A DNA stretch of 64,000 bases, from NCBI RefSeq assembly GCF_002261265.1, contig NZ_NEVK01000008.1, positions 248,001 to 312,000 on the forward strand. The letters are read 5' to 3'. The notes under the pieces are model-generated. The model saw only the letters and a program-made list of their open reading frames with translations, did not search any database and had not been told where the DNA came from. Positions 25,292 to 35,433 of this stretch are shown one piece after another. Each line of letters begins with the position of its first letter. Positions within the stretch are counted from its first letter, which is position 1. Both the position numbers and the translations under genes were made by a program. Source of the DNA: Bordetella genomosp. 7 (GTDB taxonomy: Bacteria; Pseudomonadota; Gammaproteobacteria; Burkholderiales; Burkholderiaceae_B).

Positions 25292-26188
25292 TCAGTATCC
25301 GCCCACATGTGCCGGAGGGCGCAACGACTGCCGCGCGTCGGCTTCGATGGCTGCCACGGCGTCGAGCATCTGTTCGTGATGGCCGGCAATGGCATTCTCG
25401 TGCAGCGTCGCATTGCTGCCGGTCAGCGTCAGGCCGGCAAACGGGCGGCCATGGGCGTCGCGTATCGCGACCCCCATGGCGGTGATCCCCGGTGCCAGGT
25501 CGCTGACGGTATAGCCGAACCCGGCCGCCGCGCTGCGCTCACGCATGCGCGCCAGATCTTTCAGGCGCGAAGATCCGCGTGAGCGAACCTCGCGCTGCGT
25601 GTTCTCTTCGATGATGCGCGAGCGCTCGTCGGGCGCCAACAACTGCAAAATGGCCAGGCCCGCCACGGCGGCGAACAACGGACGACGCGATCCCACACGG
25701 ATAAGCATGCCGGCCAGATCGGCGCGAGAGCGATTCTGTGCAATGCAAACGGTGTCGTTGCCGCTGCGCAGGCTGAGACTGGCAATGCAGCCTGTACTGG
25801 CGGCGACCTGCTCCAGGCGGGGCGCAGTCAGTTCGCGAAAATGCGCGTACTCGGGCAAGGCCAGCCCCATTTCGAATAGCACCTGCCCCGGGTAGTACTT
25901 CACGTCCTGCGGAAATCGGTGGGCGTATCCTTCTTTGACCAGGCAGGTCAGCATGCGATGACAAGTCGCTCTGTCCAACCCCGCCTGTTCGGCAAGATCG
26001 GACAGGCGCCAGCCGAACTCGCCGCGCGTGCTCAATGTCTTGAGCAACCAGAGTGTGCGCTCGACACACCGTGTGCCCAGCACCGTACGCGACTTCGGTT
26101 CGTGCGCGGGGCCGTCTGACGGCAACGCCGCTGCATCGATCCCCATGGCTGTCGTCGCGATGGCCGCAGGGATATCTCGCCCACCCAT
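25292..26188 (-). CDS. IclR family transcriptional regulator
   Basis: 298 aa. The winged helix lies at about residues 40-100 (WRLSDLAEQAGLDRATCHRMLTCLVKEGYA), followed by the IclR effector domain (ASTGCIASLSLRSGNDTVCI, RRPLFAAVAGLAILQLL, GYTVSDLAPGITAMGVAIRD). It has a roughly 35-residue N-terminal extension. It reads in the same direction as the aldolase and away from the SDR gene, so it probably controls one or both. The intergenic region holds the inverted repeat TTCAT-GAT-ATGAA. Confidence 0.9.
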   Translation of the reverse strand: MGGRDIPAAIATTAMGIDAAALPSDGPAHEPKSRTVLGTRCVERTLWLLKTLSTRGEFGWRLSDLAEQAGLDRATCHRMLTCLVKEGYAHRFPQDVKYYPGQVLFEMGLALPEYAHFRELTAPRLEQVAASTGCIASLSLRSGNDTVCIAQNRSRADLAGMLIRVGSRRPLFAAVAGLAILQLLAPDERSRIIEENTQREVRSRGSSRLKDLARMRERSAAAGFGYTVSDLAPGITAMGVAIRDAHGRPFAGLTLTGSNATLHENAIAGHHEQMLDAVAAIEADARQSLRPPAHVGGY

Positions 26189-26312
26189 GTTCCTCTCCTT
26201 TGCCGTTGCGCCGGCGTTTTTCTTGTGGGTGCGGGCGTCTGCCCTGATTTCTCGCCGGCCCGGGTCATTCTAGAAGCTGGGCTTCATCGCGCGTGCCGCG
26301 CGCGCGGGAAAT

Positions 26313-26325
26313 TTCATGATATGAA
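26313..26325. promoter_or_regulatory. inverted repeat between IclR and SDR genes
   Basis: TTCAT-GAT-ATGAA, a 13-base perfect-arm inverted repeat in an AT-rich patch of the divergent intergenic region, about 80 bases before the SDR start. A likely IclR-type operator by position; no experimental support. Confidence 0.35.
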
Positions 26326-26406
26326 CTTTTTTAGCCCGCCTGGGTAACCGCAGATCGCCGGCTGGGCGATAGTGGCCCGCTACGACAGCTACCCCCATTC
26401 AACGCC

Positions 26407-27180
26407 ATGCCCGACCCCATCACGCCCGAGGCCTCTTTCGATCTGACCGGCAAAACTGCCCTGGTGACCGGCTCCTGCAGCGGCATCGGCCTGGAAATCG
26501 CGCGCGGCCTGCTGCGACACGGCGCCCGGGTGGCGATTCATGGGCGCAATGTCCGGCGGGCGCAAGAGCTCGCCGAGCAACTGGGGCCTCATGCCGTGGG
26601 CTGCGCCTTTGATCTTGCGAACGCGGCGCAGCGCGAGCAAGGCCTGGCAACGGTGCGCCACGCGCTGGGCGAGATCGACATCCTGGTCAACAATGCCGGC
26701 GTTCGCAACCGGCAACCCTTATCGGGCCTGTCGCTCGACGACATCCGGCAGGTGTTCGAAGTGAATCTGTTCGGAGCGATCGAGCTCTGCCGCGCCGTAT
26801 TGCCCGCGATGTGCCGCAACCGATACGGCCGCATTGTGAACGTGTCGTCGTTGAGCGGGCATCTGGCCCGCGACGATGATTTCGCCTATCCCATCAGCAA
26901 GCAGGCCCTGGAAGCCATGACGCGGGTGCTCGCGGTGGAACACGGCAAGCATGGCGTCACCTGCAACGCGGTGGCCCCGGCCACCATTGCCACCGACTTC
27001 AACCGCACCCTGTTGACCACCGAAGCCAACCTGGCCCGCATCCGGCAACGCAACCCGCAGCAACGCACCGGCGAGCCGTCGGAGGTGGTGGGCGCTGTGC
27101 TGTTTTTTGCCTCGCCCGCGGCGTCGTATGTCAACGGGCAGACCTTGCGGGTGGACGGCGGCTATAGCGTGCAGTTCTAG
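26407..27180 (+). CDS. SDR family NAD(P)-dependent oxidoreductase
   Basis: 257 aa classical short-chain dehydrogenase. The nucleotide-binding motif TGSCSGIG lies at residues 21-28, NNAG at 95-98, and catalytic S148, Y161 and K165 (in the YPISK motif). The C terminus has the usual [26 protein letters not shown] after strand 2 suggests NADP preference. Closest in style to gluconate 5-dehydrogenase and 3-oxoacyl-ACP reductase-like members. Divergent from an IclR regulator, so probably catabolic. Confidence 0.9.
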   Translation: MPDPITPEASFDLTGKTALVTGSCSGIGLEIARGLLRHGARVAIHGRNVRRAQELAEQLGPHAVGCAFDLANAAQREQGLATVRHALGEIDILVNNAGVRNRQPLSGLSLDDIRQVFEVNLFGAIELCRAVLPAMCRNRYGRIVNVSSLSGHLARDDDFAYPISKQALEAMTRVLAVEHGKHGVTCNAVAPATIATDFNRTLLTTEANLARIRQRNPQQRTGEPSEVVGAVLFFASPAASYVNGQTLRVDGGYSVQF

Positions 27181-27242
27181 CGCCCGCCAAAACGGCCCGC
27201 CATGCCTCGGCCAGGCGGGCGGGCCAGAACCGGCTTGCCAAT

Positions 27243-27277
27243 AGAAAAAGCCAGATCAGCTGAAAACTGATCTGGCC
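27243..27277 (-). terminator. rho-independent terminator after tRNA-Pro
   Basis: Stem GCCAGATCAG (27250-27259) with CTGATCTGGC (27268-27277), followed on the minus strand by TTTTTC. It lies about 22 bases past the tRNA 3' end and acts on the tRNA transcript. Confidence 0.85.
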
Positions 27278-27297
27278 CTGGGAATTCGACCACATAA

Positions 27298-27375
<78 letters not shown>

Positions 27376-27417
27376 ATTTGCCTGCGGCTGTTGGTACTAC
27401 CAGAGCCGCCGCGCTTT

Positions 27418-28383
27418 TCAGCGGTCTCGATTTACCGCGAAAGCGCAAAATTCTAGCAGGGATTCTTGATAAACGGAAATCGGGAAGCCGGACAGGGCCT
27501 GGCGGGCCGCGTCGGCCTCGGTTTCGGCTGCCAGCCGGGCGTGTTCCAGGGCGTCGGTGGACTGGATGGCCTGGGCCACGGCGGCAAAATCGGCGTCGCC
27601 CGTCTTGATGGCGTCGCGGATCAGCTCGCGCTGTTGCGGGGTGCCGGTTTCCATGACGCGGATGAGCGGCAGCGTGGGCTTGCCTTCGCGCAGGTCGTCG
27701 CCCACATTCTTGCCCAGCGCGTGGGCATCGCCGCTGTAGTCGAGTACGTCGTCAACCAGCTGGAAAGCCGTGCCGATGTGGCGCCCGTAGGCCGCGGCGG
27801 CGGCTTCCTGGTCGGGCGTGGCGCCGGCCAGCACCGCGCCCACCTGTGCAGCGGCCTCGAACAGCTTGGCGGTTTTATAGCGCACCACCTGCAAGTACCG
27901 CTCTTGCGAGACGTCCGGGTCATGCACGTTGAGCAACTGCAGCACTTCGCCTTCGGCGATGACCGTGGTGGCCTCGGACAGGATCTGCATGATGCGCATG
28001 GAGCCGGCCTCGACCATCATTTCGAATGAGCGCGAGTACAGGTAGTCGCCCACCAGTACGCTGGCGGCGTTGCCGAACATGGCATTGGCGGTTTCGCGGC
28101 CGCGGCGCAGGTCGGATTCATCGACCACGTCGTCGTGCAGGAGCGTGGCGGTATGGATGAATTCCACCACGGCGGCCAGCAGCCGATGCTGGTCGCCCTG
28201 GTAACCCAGCGCCCGCGCCATCATCAGCACCATGGCGGGCCGCATGCGTTTGCCGCCCGCGCCGACGATGTAGTCGGCGATCGTCCGGATGAGTACAACT
28301 TCCGAATCCAGGCGCGCGCGGATAACCGCGTCGACGGCCTTCATGTCATCGGCAATAGGGGCGATCAGCTCAGGGAGATTCAA
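27418..28383 (-). CDS. ispB: octaprenyl diphosphate synthase
   Basis: Builds the C40 side chain of ubiquinone from IPP and FPP. 321 aa. The first aspartate-rich motif is LLHDDVVDESDLRRG, the second is QLVDDVLDYSG; GGKRMRPAMVLM is the IPP-binding region. The start is a TTG at 28381-28383 that gives NLPELIAPIADDM, as in related species; the next ATG would remove 13 conserved-looking residues. In many proteobacteria ispB lies divergent to rplU; here two catabolic genes lie between them. Confidence 0.93.
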   Translation of the reverse strand: MNLPELIAPIADDMKAVDAVIRARLDSEVVLIRTIADYIVGAGGKRMRPAMVLMMARALGYQGDQHRLLAAVVEFIHTATLLHDDVVDESDLRRGRETANAMFGNAASVLVGDYLYSRSFEMMVEAGSMRIMQILSEATTVIAEGEVLQLLNVHDPDVSQERYLQVVRYKTAKLFEAAAQVGAVLAGATPDQEAAAAAYGRHIGTAFQLVDDVLDYSGDAHALGKNVGDDLREGKPTLPLIRVMETGTPQQRELIRDAIKTGDADFAAVAQAIQSTDALEHARLAAETEADAARQALSGFPISVYQESLLEFCAFAVNRDR

Positions 28384-28509
28384 GACGTATCCGGCACATG
28401 ACAGGGCGAGCCGACCCGTGGCTCTTTGATTCGCCGGGGCGGCGAACCGCGCCGGAACCGGGGTCTGCCGAATTATACGGGTATGCGTCGCCGTGGCCCG
28501 CCGCGCCGA

Positions 28510-29664
28510 TCACAGCCCCCGCTTGCGCAGGCTGGCGTACAGGGCGCGCACGCCGAACGTCCAGGGCGCAATCGCGTTGCACAGGCCCACCTTGTTGACC
28601 AGCGCACCCAGCCGGGGCGTCGAAATGCGCACGGTATCGCCCTGCCGGTGCGTAAACCCGCTGCCCTTGCCATCGCGGTCCTGGGTGGGCGAGAACATGG
28701 TGCCCAGGAACAGCATGAAACCGTCCGGATACTGGTGATACTCGCTGGCCTGCCGCACCAGGTCGAGCGGGTCGCGGCTGATTTCGCGCATGTGGCTGAC
28801 GCCGTCCAGCACGAAGCCGTCGTCGCCCTCGATACGCAGCGACACGTCGTCCTGCCGCAGGTCGTCCAGCGTGTAGCGCTCGTCGAACAGGCGCACGAAG
28901 GGCCCGATGGCGCACGACCCGTTGTTGTCCTTGGCCTTGGTCAGCAGCAAGGCGCTGCGGCCCTCGATGTCGCGCAGGTTGACATCGTTGCCCAGGGCAG
29001 CGCCCACCGCCTGGTTGCGGCTATTGACGGCCAGCACCACCTCGGGCTCGGGATTGTTCCATTCAGACTGGGGCAGCAACCCCACCCATGCGCCGGTGCC
29101 CACCGAAGCCATGGGCGGCGCCTTGGAAAACACCTCGGCATCGGGTCCGATGCCCACTTCCAGGTACTGGGACCACTGCCCCCGCGCCTGCAGCTCGGCC
29201 TTCAGCGCCATGGCCTGGGGCGAGCCGGGCTGCAGTTGCGACAGGTCCGACCCGATCAGCGCATGGATGCGGGCGCGCACCTGTTCCGCCTGTGCGGGGT
29301 CGCCGCCGGCCTGTTCCTCGATCAGGCGTTCGAGCAGGCTGACGGCAAAGGTTACGCCCGCGGCCTTGACGGGCTGCAGGTCGCAGGGCGCCAGCAGCAC
29401 GGGCCCAGAGCTGTCGCCGGCCAGGGTACGCGTCAGCAACTCGCCCACATTACCCAGGCTTTCGCCTTTGCCCTCGCGGGCGATGGCGACGCAGTCGGGG
29501 CTGTCGAGCAGGTCGGCCACCGTGGGCGCAAGCGCGGTCAGGTCCACGACCTGCCCCTGGCGCACCACCACCACGCAAGGGCCATCTATCGGCGCTGGGC
29601 GCCACACGCGGCCAACCAGCAAGGCATGGTCGAGGTCGACGGGCAAGTCATTGAGCGGGTTCAT
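28510..29664 (-). CDS. fumarylacetoacetate hydrolase family protein
   Basis: 384 aa; the ATG at 29664 follows GGAGA. The C-terminal half has the FAH fold: NNPEPEVVLAVNSRNQAVGAALGNDVNLRD (metal-binding Glu/Asp), LLLTKAKDNNGSCAIGPFV and FSPTQDRDGKGSGFTH. The N-terminal 130 residues form a poorly conserved domain. Relatives include 2-keto-3-deoxy-sugar-acid dehydratases (AraD1-like). Divergent from an IclR regulator, so likely an inducible sugar-acid or aromatic catabolic enzyme. Exact substrate unknown. Confidence 0.87.
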   Translation of the reverse strand: MNPLNDLPVDLDHALLVGRVWRPAPIDGPCVVVVRQGQVVDLTALAPTVADLLDSPDCVAIAREGKGESLGNVGELLTRTLAGDSSGPVLLAPCDLQPVKAAGVTFAVSLLERLIEEQAGGDPAQAEQVRARIHALIGSDLSQLQPGSPQAMALKAELQARGQWSQYLEVGIGPDAEVFSKAPPMASVGTGAWVGLLPQSEWNNPEPEVVLAVNSRNQAVGAALGNDVNLRDIEGRSALLLTKAKDNNGSCAIGPFVRLFDERYTLDDLRQDDVSLRIEGDDGFVLDGVSHMREISRDPLDLVRQASEYHQYPDGFMLFLGTMFSPTQDRDGKGSGFTHRQGDTVRISTPRLGALVNKVGLCNAIAPWTFGVRALYASLRKRGL

Positions 29665-29736
29665 GCGTTGTCTCCGGTGTTGGGCTCGGCGCCCTGGTGG
29701 GGATGATCGGCAAAGTCTAGAAAGCGCCCGCGGCAC

Positions 29737-29774
29737 TGTCCAATATAATGATTTTTTATCCAATATATTGGACA
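29737..29774. promoter_or_regulatory. IclR operator candidate, 11-bp inverted repeat
   Basis: TGTCCAATATA (29737-29747) is exactly repeated in inverse as TATATTGGACA (29764-29774), with 16 bases between. The right arm overlaps a perfect 12-base palindrome CCAATATATTGG (29760-29771). It ends 4 bases before the GTG of the IclR gene and lies 73 bases before the FAH start. Very likely the autoregulatory operator. Confidence 0.7.
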
Positions 29775-29778
29775 GCCC

Positions 29779-30549
29779 GTGTCGGTATCCGATTACGACG
29801 TGCCGGCGATACGCCGCACGCACGATCTTCTGCGTACGCTCGCCTGCCAACGCACGCCATTGCGGGCTGCCGACCTGGCCCGCGCCTGCGATATGCCCCG
29901 CAGCTCGCTGTACTTGCTGCTGGATACGCTGGTGCGTCGGCGCTGGATCGACCGGGCGGGCGACGGTTATGTCATCGGGCTGGAACTCATGGCCCTGGGC
30001 ACGGCGTATCTGCGGCACGACGGCCTGCAGGCCGCTTTTCGCGCCGCGGCCAGCGAGTTCGTCGAGCGGCACAACGAAGTCATGCAGCTGGCGGTGCTGG
30101 ATGGCGCCGAAGTGGTCTACCTGGCCCGCGAAGACGCCCGCCGGCCTGTGCGCCTGGTGTCCGAACTGGGGTCGCGGCTGCCGGCCCATGCCTGCGCGCT
30201 GGGCAAAGCCCTGCTGGCCAGCCTGCCCGATGCCCGGTTGCAGCAGTTGCTGCCCCCGGTGCTGGCGCCCGTCACCGAGCGCACCTGCACCGACCGCGCG
30301 ACACTGCTCGCCGACCTGGCCCGCGTGCGCACCGAGGGCCTGGCCCAAGAGCACGAAGAGGTGGCGCAGGGGCTGCATTGCTACGCCGCGTACGTGGGCG
30401 AAACGGCATTGGGCAAGCGCGTGGCGGTCAGTACGTCCATCCCCGGCGACCGCCTGGAAGACCACCACGCGCAGGCCGTGGCCCTGGGCGTGCAACGGGC
30501 GGCGCGTTCCATTGCCGCGCGGGTGGCCCTGGCCCCGGAACCACGCTAA
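29779..30549 (+). CDS. IclR family transcriptional regulator
   Basis: 256 aa from GTG. N-terminal winged helix (TPLRAADLARACDMPRSSLYLLLDTLVRRRW, about residues 27-58), then the effector-binding domain (EVMQLAVLDGAEVVYLARED, GSRLPAHACALGKALLAS, QGLHCYAAYVGE). Divergent from the FAH-family gene with a clear inverted-repeat operator overlapping its own start region, so it should control that gene and itself. Confidence 0.9.
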   Translation: MSVSDYDVPAIRRTHDLLRTLACQRTPLRAADLARACDMPRSSLYLLLDTLVRRRWIDRAGDGYVIGLELMALGTAYLRHDGLQAAFRAAASEFVERHNEVMQLAVLDGAEVVYLAREDARRPVRLVSELGSRLPAHACALGKALLASLPDARLQQLLPPVLAPVTERTCTDRATLLADLARVRTEGLAQEHEEVAQGLHCYAAYVGETALGKRVAVSTSIPGDRLEDHHAQAVALGVQRAARSIAARVALAPEPR

Positions 30550-30571
30550 GCGCCCGGCCCGCAACAGGTTT

Positions 30572-30600
30572 TTGACTTTTCCACAGGCGCACGCTAGAAT
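30572..30600 (+). promoter_or_regulatory. sigma-70 promoter for rplU-rpmA
   Basis: TTGACT (30572-30577), 17 bases, TAGAAT (30595-30600). Near-consensus boxes with ideal spacing, about 220 bases before rplU, leaving a long leader with no recognised RNA motif (the 30550-30822 gap). Confidence 0.75.
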
Positions 30601-30822
30601 TTATGGTTCGGCGCACACCGATTTTGGCGCGTGTTACGTAACGGTGCCAACTTCTGTGCCAACCTCGCTGATCAACCCGGCAGTGCCAACCCGCATTGCC
30701 AGCTTGTGTTCTGGCGGGTGTATGCCGATGCAGTAATTGCCGTGGGCTTGCGGCCCCGGCCAACCCAGGACTCACGTCCTAGCAGTAAATACCCATAGCG
30801 GTAAAACCTAAGGAACTATCCC

Positions 30823-31134
30823 ATGTACGCGGTCGTAAAAACCGGTGGCAAGCAGTATCGCGTTGCCGCTGGCGAAAAACTCAAGGTAGAACAGATACCT
30901 GCTGACATTGGGCAAGAAATCACCCTGGACCAGGTCCTGTCGGTGGGCGAAGGCGACCAACTGAAAGTTGGCACCCCTCTCGTCGCTGGCGCCGTGGTCA
31001 AGGCGACGGTTCTTGCGCATGGCCGGCACGACAAGGTCAAGATCTTCAAGATGCGCCGTCGCAAGCACTATCAGAAGCATCAGGGCCACCGTCAGAACTA
31101 CACCGAGATCCGCATCGAAGCCATCACGGCTTGA
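30823..31134 (+). CDS. rplU: 50S ribosomal protein L21
   Basis: 103 aa, full length. Begins [20 protein letters not shown] and contains [20 protein letters not shown], the basic signature of L21. Binds 23S rRNA. First gene of rplU-rpmA, with a near-consensus promoter upstream. Confidence 0.98.
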   Translation: MYAVVKTGGKQYRVAAGEKLKVEQIPADIGQEITLDQVLSVGEGDQLKVGTPLVAGAVVKATVLAHGRHDKVKIFKMRRRKHYQKHQGHRQNYTEIRIEAITA

Positions 31135-31170
31135 TGACTCTCCGGTACTGATTAGCAGGAGCTATTTAAC

Positions 31171-32626
<1,456 letters not shown>

Positions 32627-32695
32627 GCCATAATCGCACTTTCGTCTGTCGCCGCCTGCGCGGCGGCCCACCGATCATCGCAACACCCGGCCATC

Positions 32696-33832
32696 ATGAC
32701 TGCCGACTCTACCGCCGTCTCTGTTGTCGCCTCTGCCACGCGCATCGTGGCAAAGGTCGGCTCATCCCTGGTTACCAATGAAGGGCGCGGCCTGGACCGC
32801 GCCGCGGTGGCGCACTGGGCCGCCCAGATCGCGGCGCTGCGCCAGCAGGGCAAGCAGGTAGTGCTGGTTTCCAGCGGGGCCATCGCCGAAGGCATGGCGC
32901 GCCTGGGCTGGCGCAAGCGGCCCTCGGTAATGCATGAGCTGCAGGCCGCCGCCGCCGTGGGCCAGATGGGCCTGTGCCAGGCCTACGAGGCGGCCTTCGC
33001 CGAATACGGCCTGCGCACGGCGCAGATCCTGCTTACCCACGAAGACCTGGCCGACCGCCACCGCTACCTGAATGCGCGCAGCACCCTCTTTGCCCTGCTG
33101 CGCCTGGGCGTCGTGCCCATCGTCAATGAAAACGACACCGTGGTCACCGATGAAATCCGCCTGGGTGACAACGACACGCTCGGCGCGCTGGTCACCAATC
33201 TGATCGAGGCGGATACGCTGGTCATTCTGACCGACCAGCGCGGCCTGTACGATTCCGACCCACGCAAGAACCCCGATGCCCGGTTCGTGGCCCATGCGCA
33301 GGCCGGCGACCCCGCGCTGGAAGCCATGGCGGGCGGCGCCGGCACAGGCATAGGCACCGGGGGCATGCTGACCAAGATTCTGGCGGCCAAGCGGGCAGCC
33401 CACAGCGGCGCGGACACGGTGATTGCGTCCGGCCGCGAGCCCAACGTACTGACGCGGCTGGCCGGCGGCGAATGCATCGGAACCGAGCTTCAGGCCGTGT
33501 TGCCGGTGTGGTCGGCGCGCAAGCAATGGCTGGCCGACCATCTGCGCCTGCGCGGTCGGGTGATCCTGGACGACGGCGCCGTACGCGCCCTGCTGCACGA
33601 GGGCAAAAGCCTGCTGCCCATCGGCGTGGTGGAGGTGCAGGGCGAGTTCGGCCGCGGCGACGTGGTGGCGTGCGTGGACATGCACGGCAACGAATGCGCG
33701 CGCGGCCTGATCAATTATTCGTCGGCCGATACTCGGCGCATTCTGCGCCAACCGTCGTCACAGATTGCCCGCATTCTGGGCAGCATGACCGACCCCGAGC
33801 TGATGCATCGCGACAACCTGGTGGTGGTGTAG
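32696..33832 (+). CDS. proB: glutamate 5-kinase
   Basis: First step of proline synthesis. 378 aa: amino-acid-kinase domain ([64 protein letters not shown]) to about residue 255, then a C-terminal PUA domain ([26 protein letters not shown]). Its last 122 bases overlap tail-to-tail with the response-regulator-like gene on the other strand. Confidence 0.96.
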   Translation: MTADSTAVSVVASATRIVAKVGSSLVTNEGRGLDRAAVAHWAAQIAALRQQGKQVVLVSSGAIAEGMARLGWRKRPSVMHELQAAAAVGQMGLCQAYEAAFAEYGLRTAQILLTHEDLADRHRYLNARSTLFALLRLGVVPIVNENDTVVTDEIRLGDNDTLGALVTNLIEADTLVILTDQRGLYDSDPRKNPDARFVAHAQAGDPALEAMAGGAGTGIGTGGMLTKILAAKRAAHSGADTVIASGREPNVLTRLAGGECIGTELQAVLPVWSARKQWLADHLRLRGRVILDDGAVRALLHEGKSLLPIGVVEVQGEFGRGDVVACVDMHGNECARGLINYSSADTRRILRQPSSQIARILGSMTDPELMHRDNLVVV

Positions 33833-34541
33833 CCGCGTGAACGTCGGGCGCGGCGCCGCCATCGGCCAGCAGGATATAGCCCCACTGCCTGACCGCCAGC
33901 AGCGGCAGCTGCACGCCCAGCCGCTGGGCCTTGGCGCGCAGGCGCGACACCAGCACGTCTACGCTGCGCGACGATTGCCGCCGGGCTGATCGTCGGGGCG
34001 GCGCGCAAACCAGTTGTTCCCGCGGCAAGCGGTGTCCGGGCGCCCCCAGCAGGCGCAGGAAGAAAGCGCTTTCGGCGAAAGTCAGGGGCAGGCGTTGGCC
34101 GTGCGGCCCGGCCAGAACCCGCCCCCCTTCGGCCAGGCGCCAGGCCGGCGAGTTCGCCTCGGCAGGCGGCGCGACACCGTCGCGCAGGCGCAGCAGCGCG
34201 CGCCCCAGGCAGGCCAGTTCGCGTACGTCGATTTCCAGCGGGCAAGCCATGTCGGCGCCCGCCTGCAAGGCCAGGATGCGCGATTCGACTTCGCCATAGG
34301 GCGCAAGCACGATCAGAACCGCCTGCGGCGCGCCATTGCGCGCCGCGACGATCAGGTGGCGCAGTGATGCCGCAGGCGCATCCAGCAGGACGACCTGCGC
34401 CGGCCCGGTACGGGCCAGCTCGCCCAGGTTGCCGGGCGCACCGTCGCGCACCGACCAGCCCACAGAGGCCAATGACCGCACCAGCTGCGGTCGGCGAGGC
34501 GAAATGCCGCCCTGGATCACGATGGCTTCTATCGTCTGCAT
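33711..34541 (-). CDS. OmpR-type DNA-binding protein with degenerate receiver
   Basis: 276 aa from ATG 34541. Residues 1-120 look like a worn receiver domain: [10 protein letters not shown] could hold the phosphate-accepting Asp, but the N-terminal acidic pair and the conserved Lys (position reads [12 protein letters not shown]) are missing. Residues about 135-230 form a winged helix ([57 protein letters not shown]). The final 40 residues are antisense to the end of proB and look unstructured. Divergent from an XRE regulator. No histidine kinase is near. Confidence 0.75.
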   Translation of the reverse strand: MQTIEAIVIQGGISPRRPQLVRSLASVGWSVRDGAPGNLGELARTGPAQVVLLDAPAASLRHLIVAARNGAPQAVLIVLAPYGEVESRILALQAGADMACPLEIDVRELACLGRALLRLRDGVAPPAEANSPAWRLAEGGRVLAGPHGQRLPLTFAESAFFLRLLGAPGHRLPREQLVCAPPRRSARRQSSRSVDVLVSRLRAKAQRLGVQLPLLAVRQWGYILLADGGAAPDVHAATPPPGCRDASARGRSCCPECGQSVTTVGAECAEYRPTNN

Positions 34542-34559
34542 TGGCCGCCCGAGAGAAAA

Positions 34560-34573
34560 ATTACAAACGTAAT
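34560..34573. promoter_or_regulatory. ATTAC/GTAAT inverted repeat in divergent promoter
   Basis: ATTAC-AAAC-GTAAT in a strongly AT-rich patch between the response-regulator-like gene and the XRE gene; a further GTAAT half-site lies at 34589-34593. Probably an operator for one of the two regulators. Confidence 0.4.
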
Positions 34574-34618
34574 AATTTAGATCGCCAATGTAATTCCTTA
34601 GCACGGTTCAATCGGCCG

Positions 34619-35062
34619 GTGAAGACATTTTCGGACCGATTGAAGCACGCCCGGGTGCTGCGCCAACATACCCAGCAGTCGCTGGCGCGTGCTTGCGGGT
34701 TGTCGCAAAGCACGATTGCCAGCTATGAAAACGGCGAGCGGCGTTCAAGCCGCTCGTTACGCAAGATTGCCCAGGTATTGCGCGTGGAGTCCGAATGGCT
34801 GGAAACCGGCAACGGCCCGATAGACCGGCGCACGGTCTATACCGCCCCGGATACGCCCGCGCCGGCGGGCAGCAAGGTGATGGAAGGCGACGCGCCAGGC
34901 AGCCCGCCGCCCTTGACGCCCTGGCCTTTTCCCAGCGTGGCGCCGTCGCGGGTCAACGCCCTGCCCGCCTCGGCCAGGCGTGAATTGGACAAGTGGTTGC
35001 GGATGATGGTGGATGGCTATCTGCAATCGTATGGCGAGGCCAGGCGACGCAAGGGCCGATGA
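34619..35062 (+). CDS. XRE-family helix-turn-helix regulator
   Basis: 147 aa from a GTG at 34619; there is no better start after the AT-rich region. Residues 1-62 form a Cro/CI-type HTH (FSDRLKHARVLRQHTQQSLA, then CGLSQSTIASYENGERRSSR). The middle is Pro-rich, and the C-terminal 40 residues form a basic helix (SARRELDKWLRMMVDGYLQSYGEA). This plan resembles small Bordetella-type regulators. The target is unknown; divergence suggests control of the neighbouring OmpR-like gene. Confidence 0.82.
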   Translation: MKTFSDRLKHARVLRQHTQQSLARACGLSQSTIASYENGERRSSRSLRKIAQVLRVESEWLETGNGPIDRRTVYTAPDTPAPAGSKVMEGDAPGSPPPLTPWPFPSVAPSRVNALPASARRELDKWLRMMVDGYLQSYGEARRRKGR

Positions 35063-35152
35063 GCCGGGCGACTGTTTCCCGGCGTGCGAGCCCGGAATTT
35101 TGTTTCTGTTTATGTAGCGCGTCCACCATTAACGACCGCGTTCTAGCGGGAA

Positions 35153-35350
35153 GGTGTCTGACACCCTTCGGGAGTCAGACACCGTATGCGATAAGGTCCG
35201 GACGTAGCGACGCGGTGTCTGACTCCCGAAGGGTGTCAGACACCATCGTGAGCACCGGCTCGACAGCAGACAAGTCCGGTTTCGGCAGGAACGGTCGGAC
35301 GCCCCGATCGTGCGCATACGGTGTCTGACTCCCGAAGGGTGTCAGACACC
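35153..35350. repeat. hairpin-repeat cluster 3: three copies
   Basis: Copies at 35153-35183 (orientation B), 35214-35244 (A) and 35320-35350 (A), all with intact 10-base arms. The sequences after copies 2 and 3 share about 50 bases (starting GTGAGCACCGGC), so the hairpin plus flank was duplicated. The cluster lies between the convergent XRE and SecD-like lipoprotein genes; the rest of the gap 35063-35433 shows nothing else. Confidence 0.95.
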
Positions 35351-35433
35351 ATGGTGAGCACCGGCCCGACAGCAGACAAGTCCGGTTTCGGCGGGAACAG
35401 CCGTGCGCCCGGACCTTGGATGGCCCTGTTCCG

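Noticed and set aside
27195-27220. GCCCGCC/GGCGGGC hairpin after the SDR gene as terminator
   Set aside because: Long 12-base loop and no T-run; could be chance in GC-rich sequence.
35153-35350. Hairpin repeats as intrinsic terminators
   Set aside because: None of the copies is followed by a T-run on either strand, unlike the true terminators at 27243-27277 and 31459-31486.
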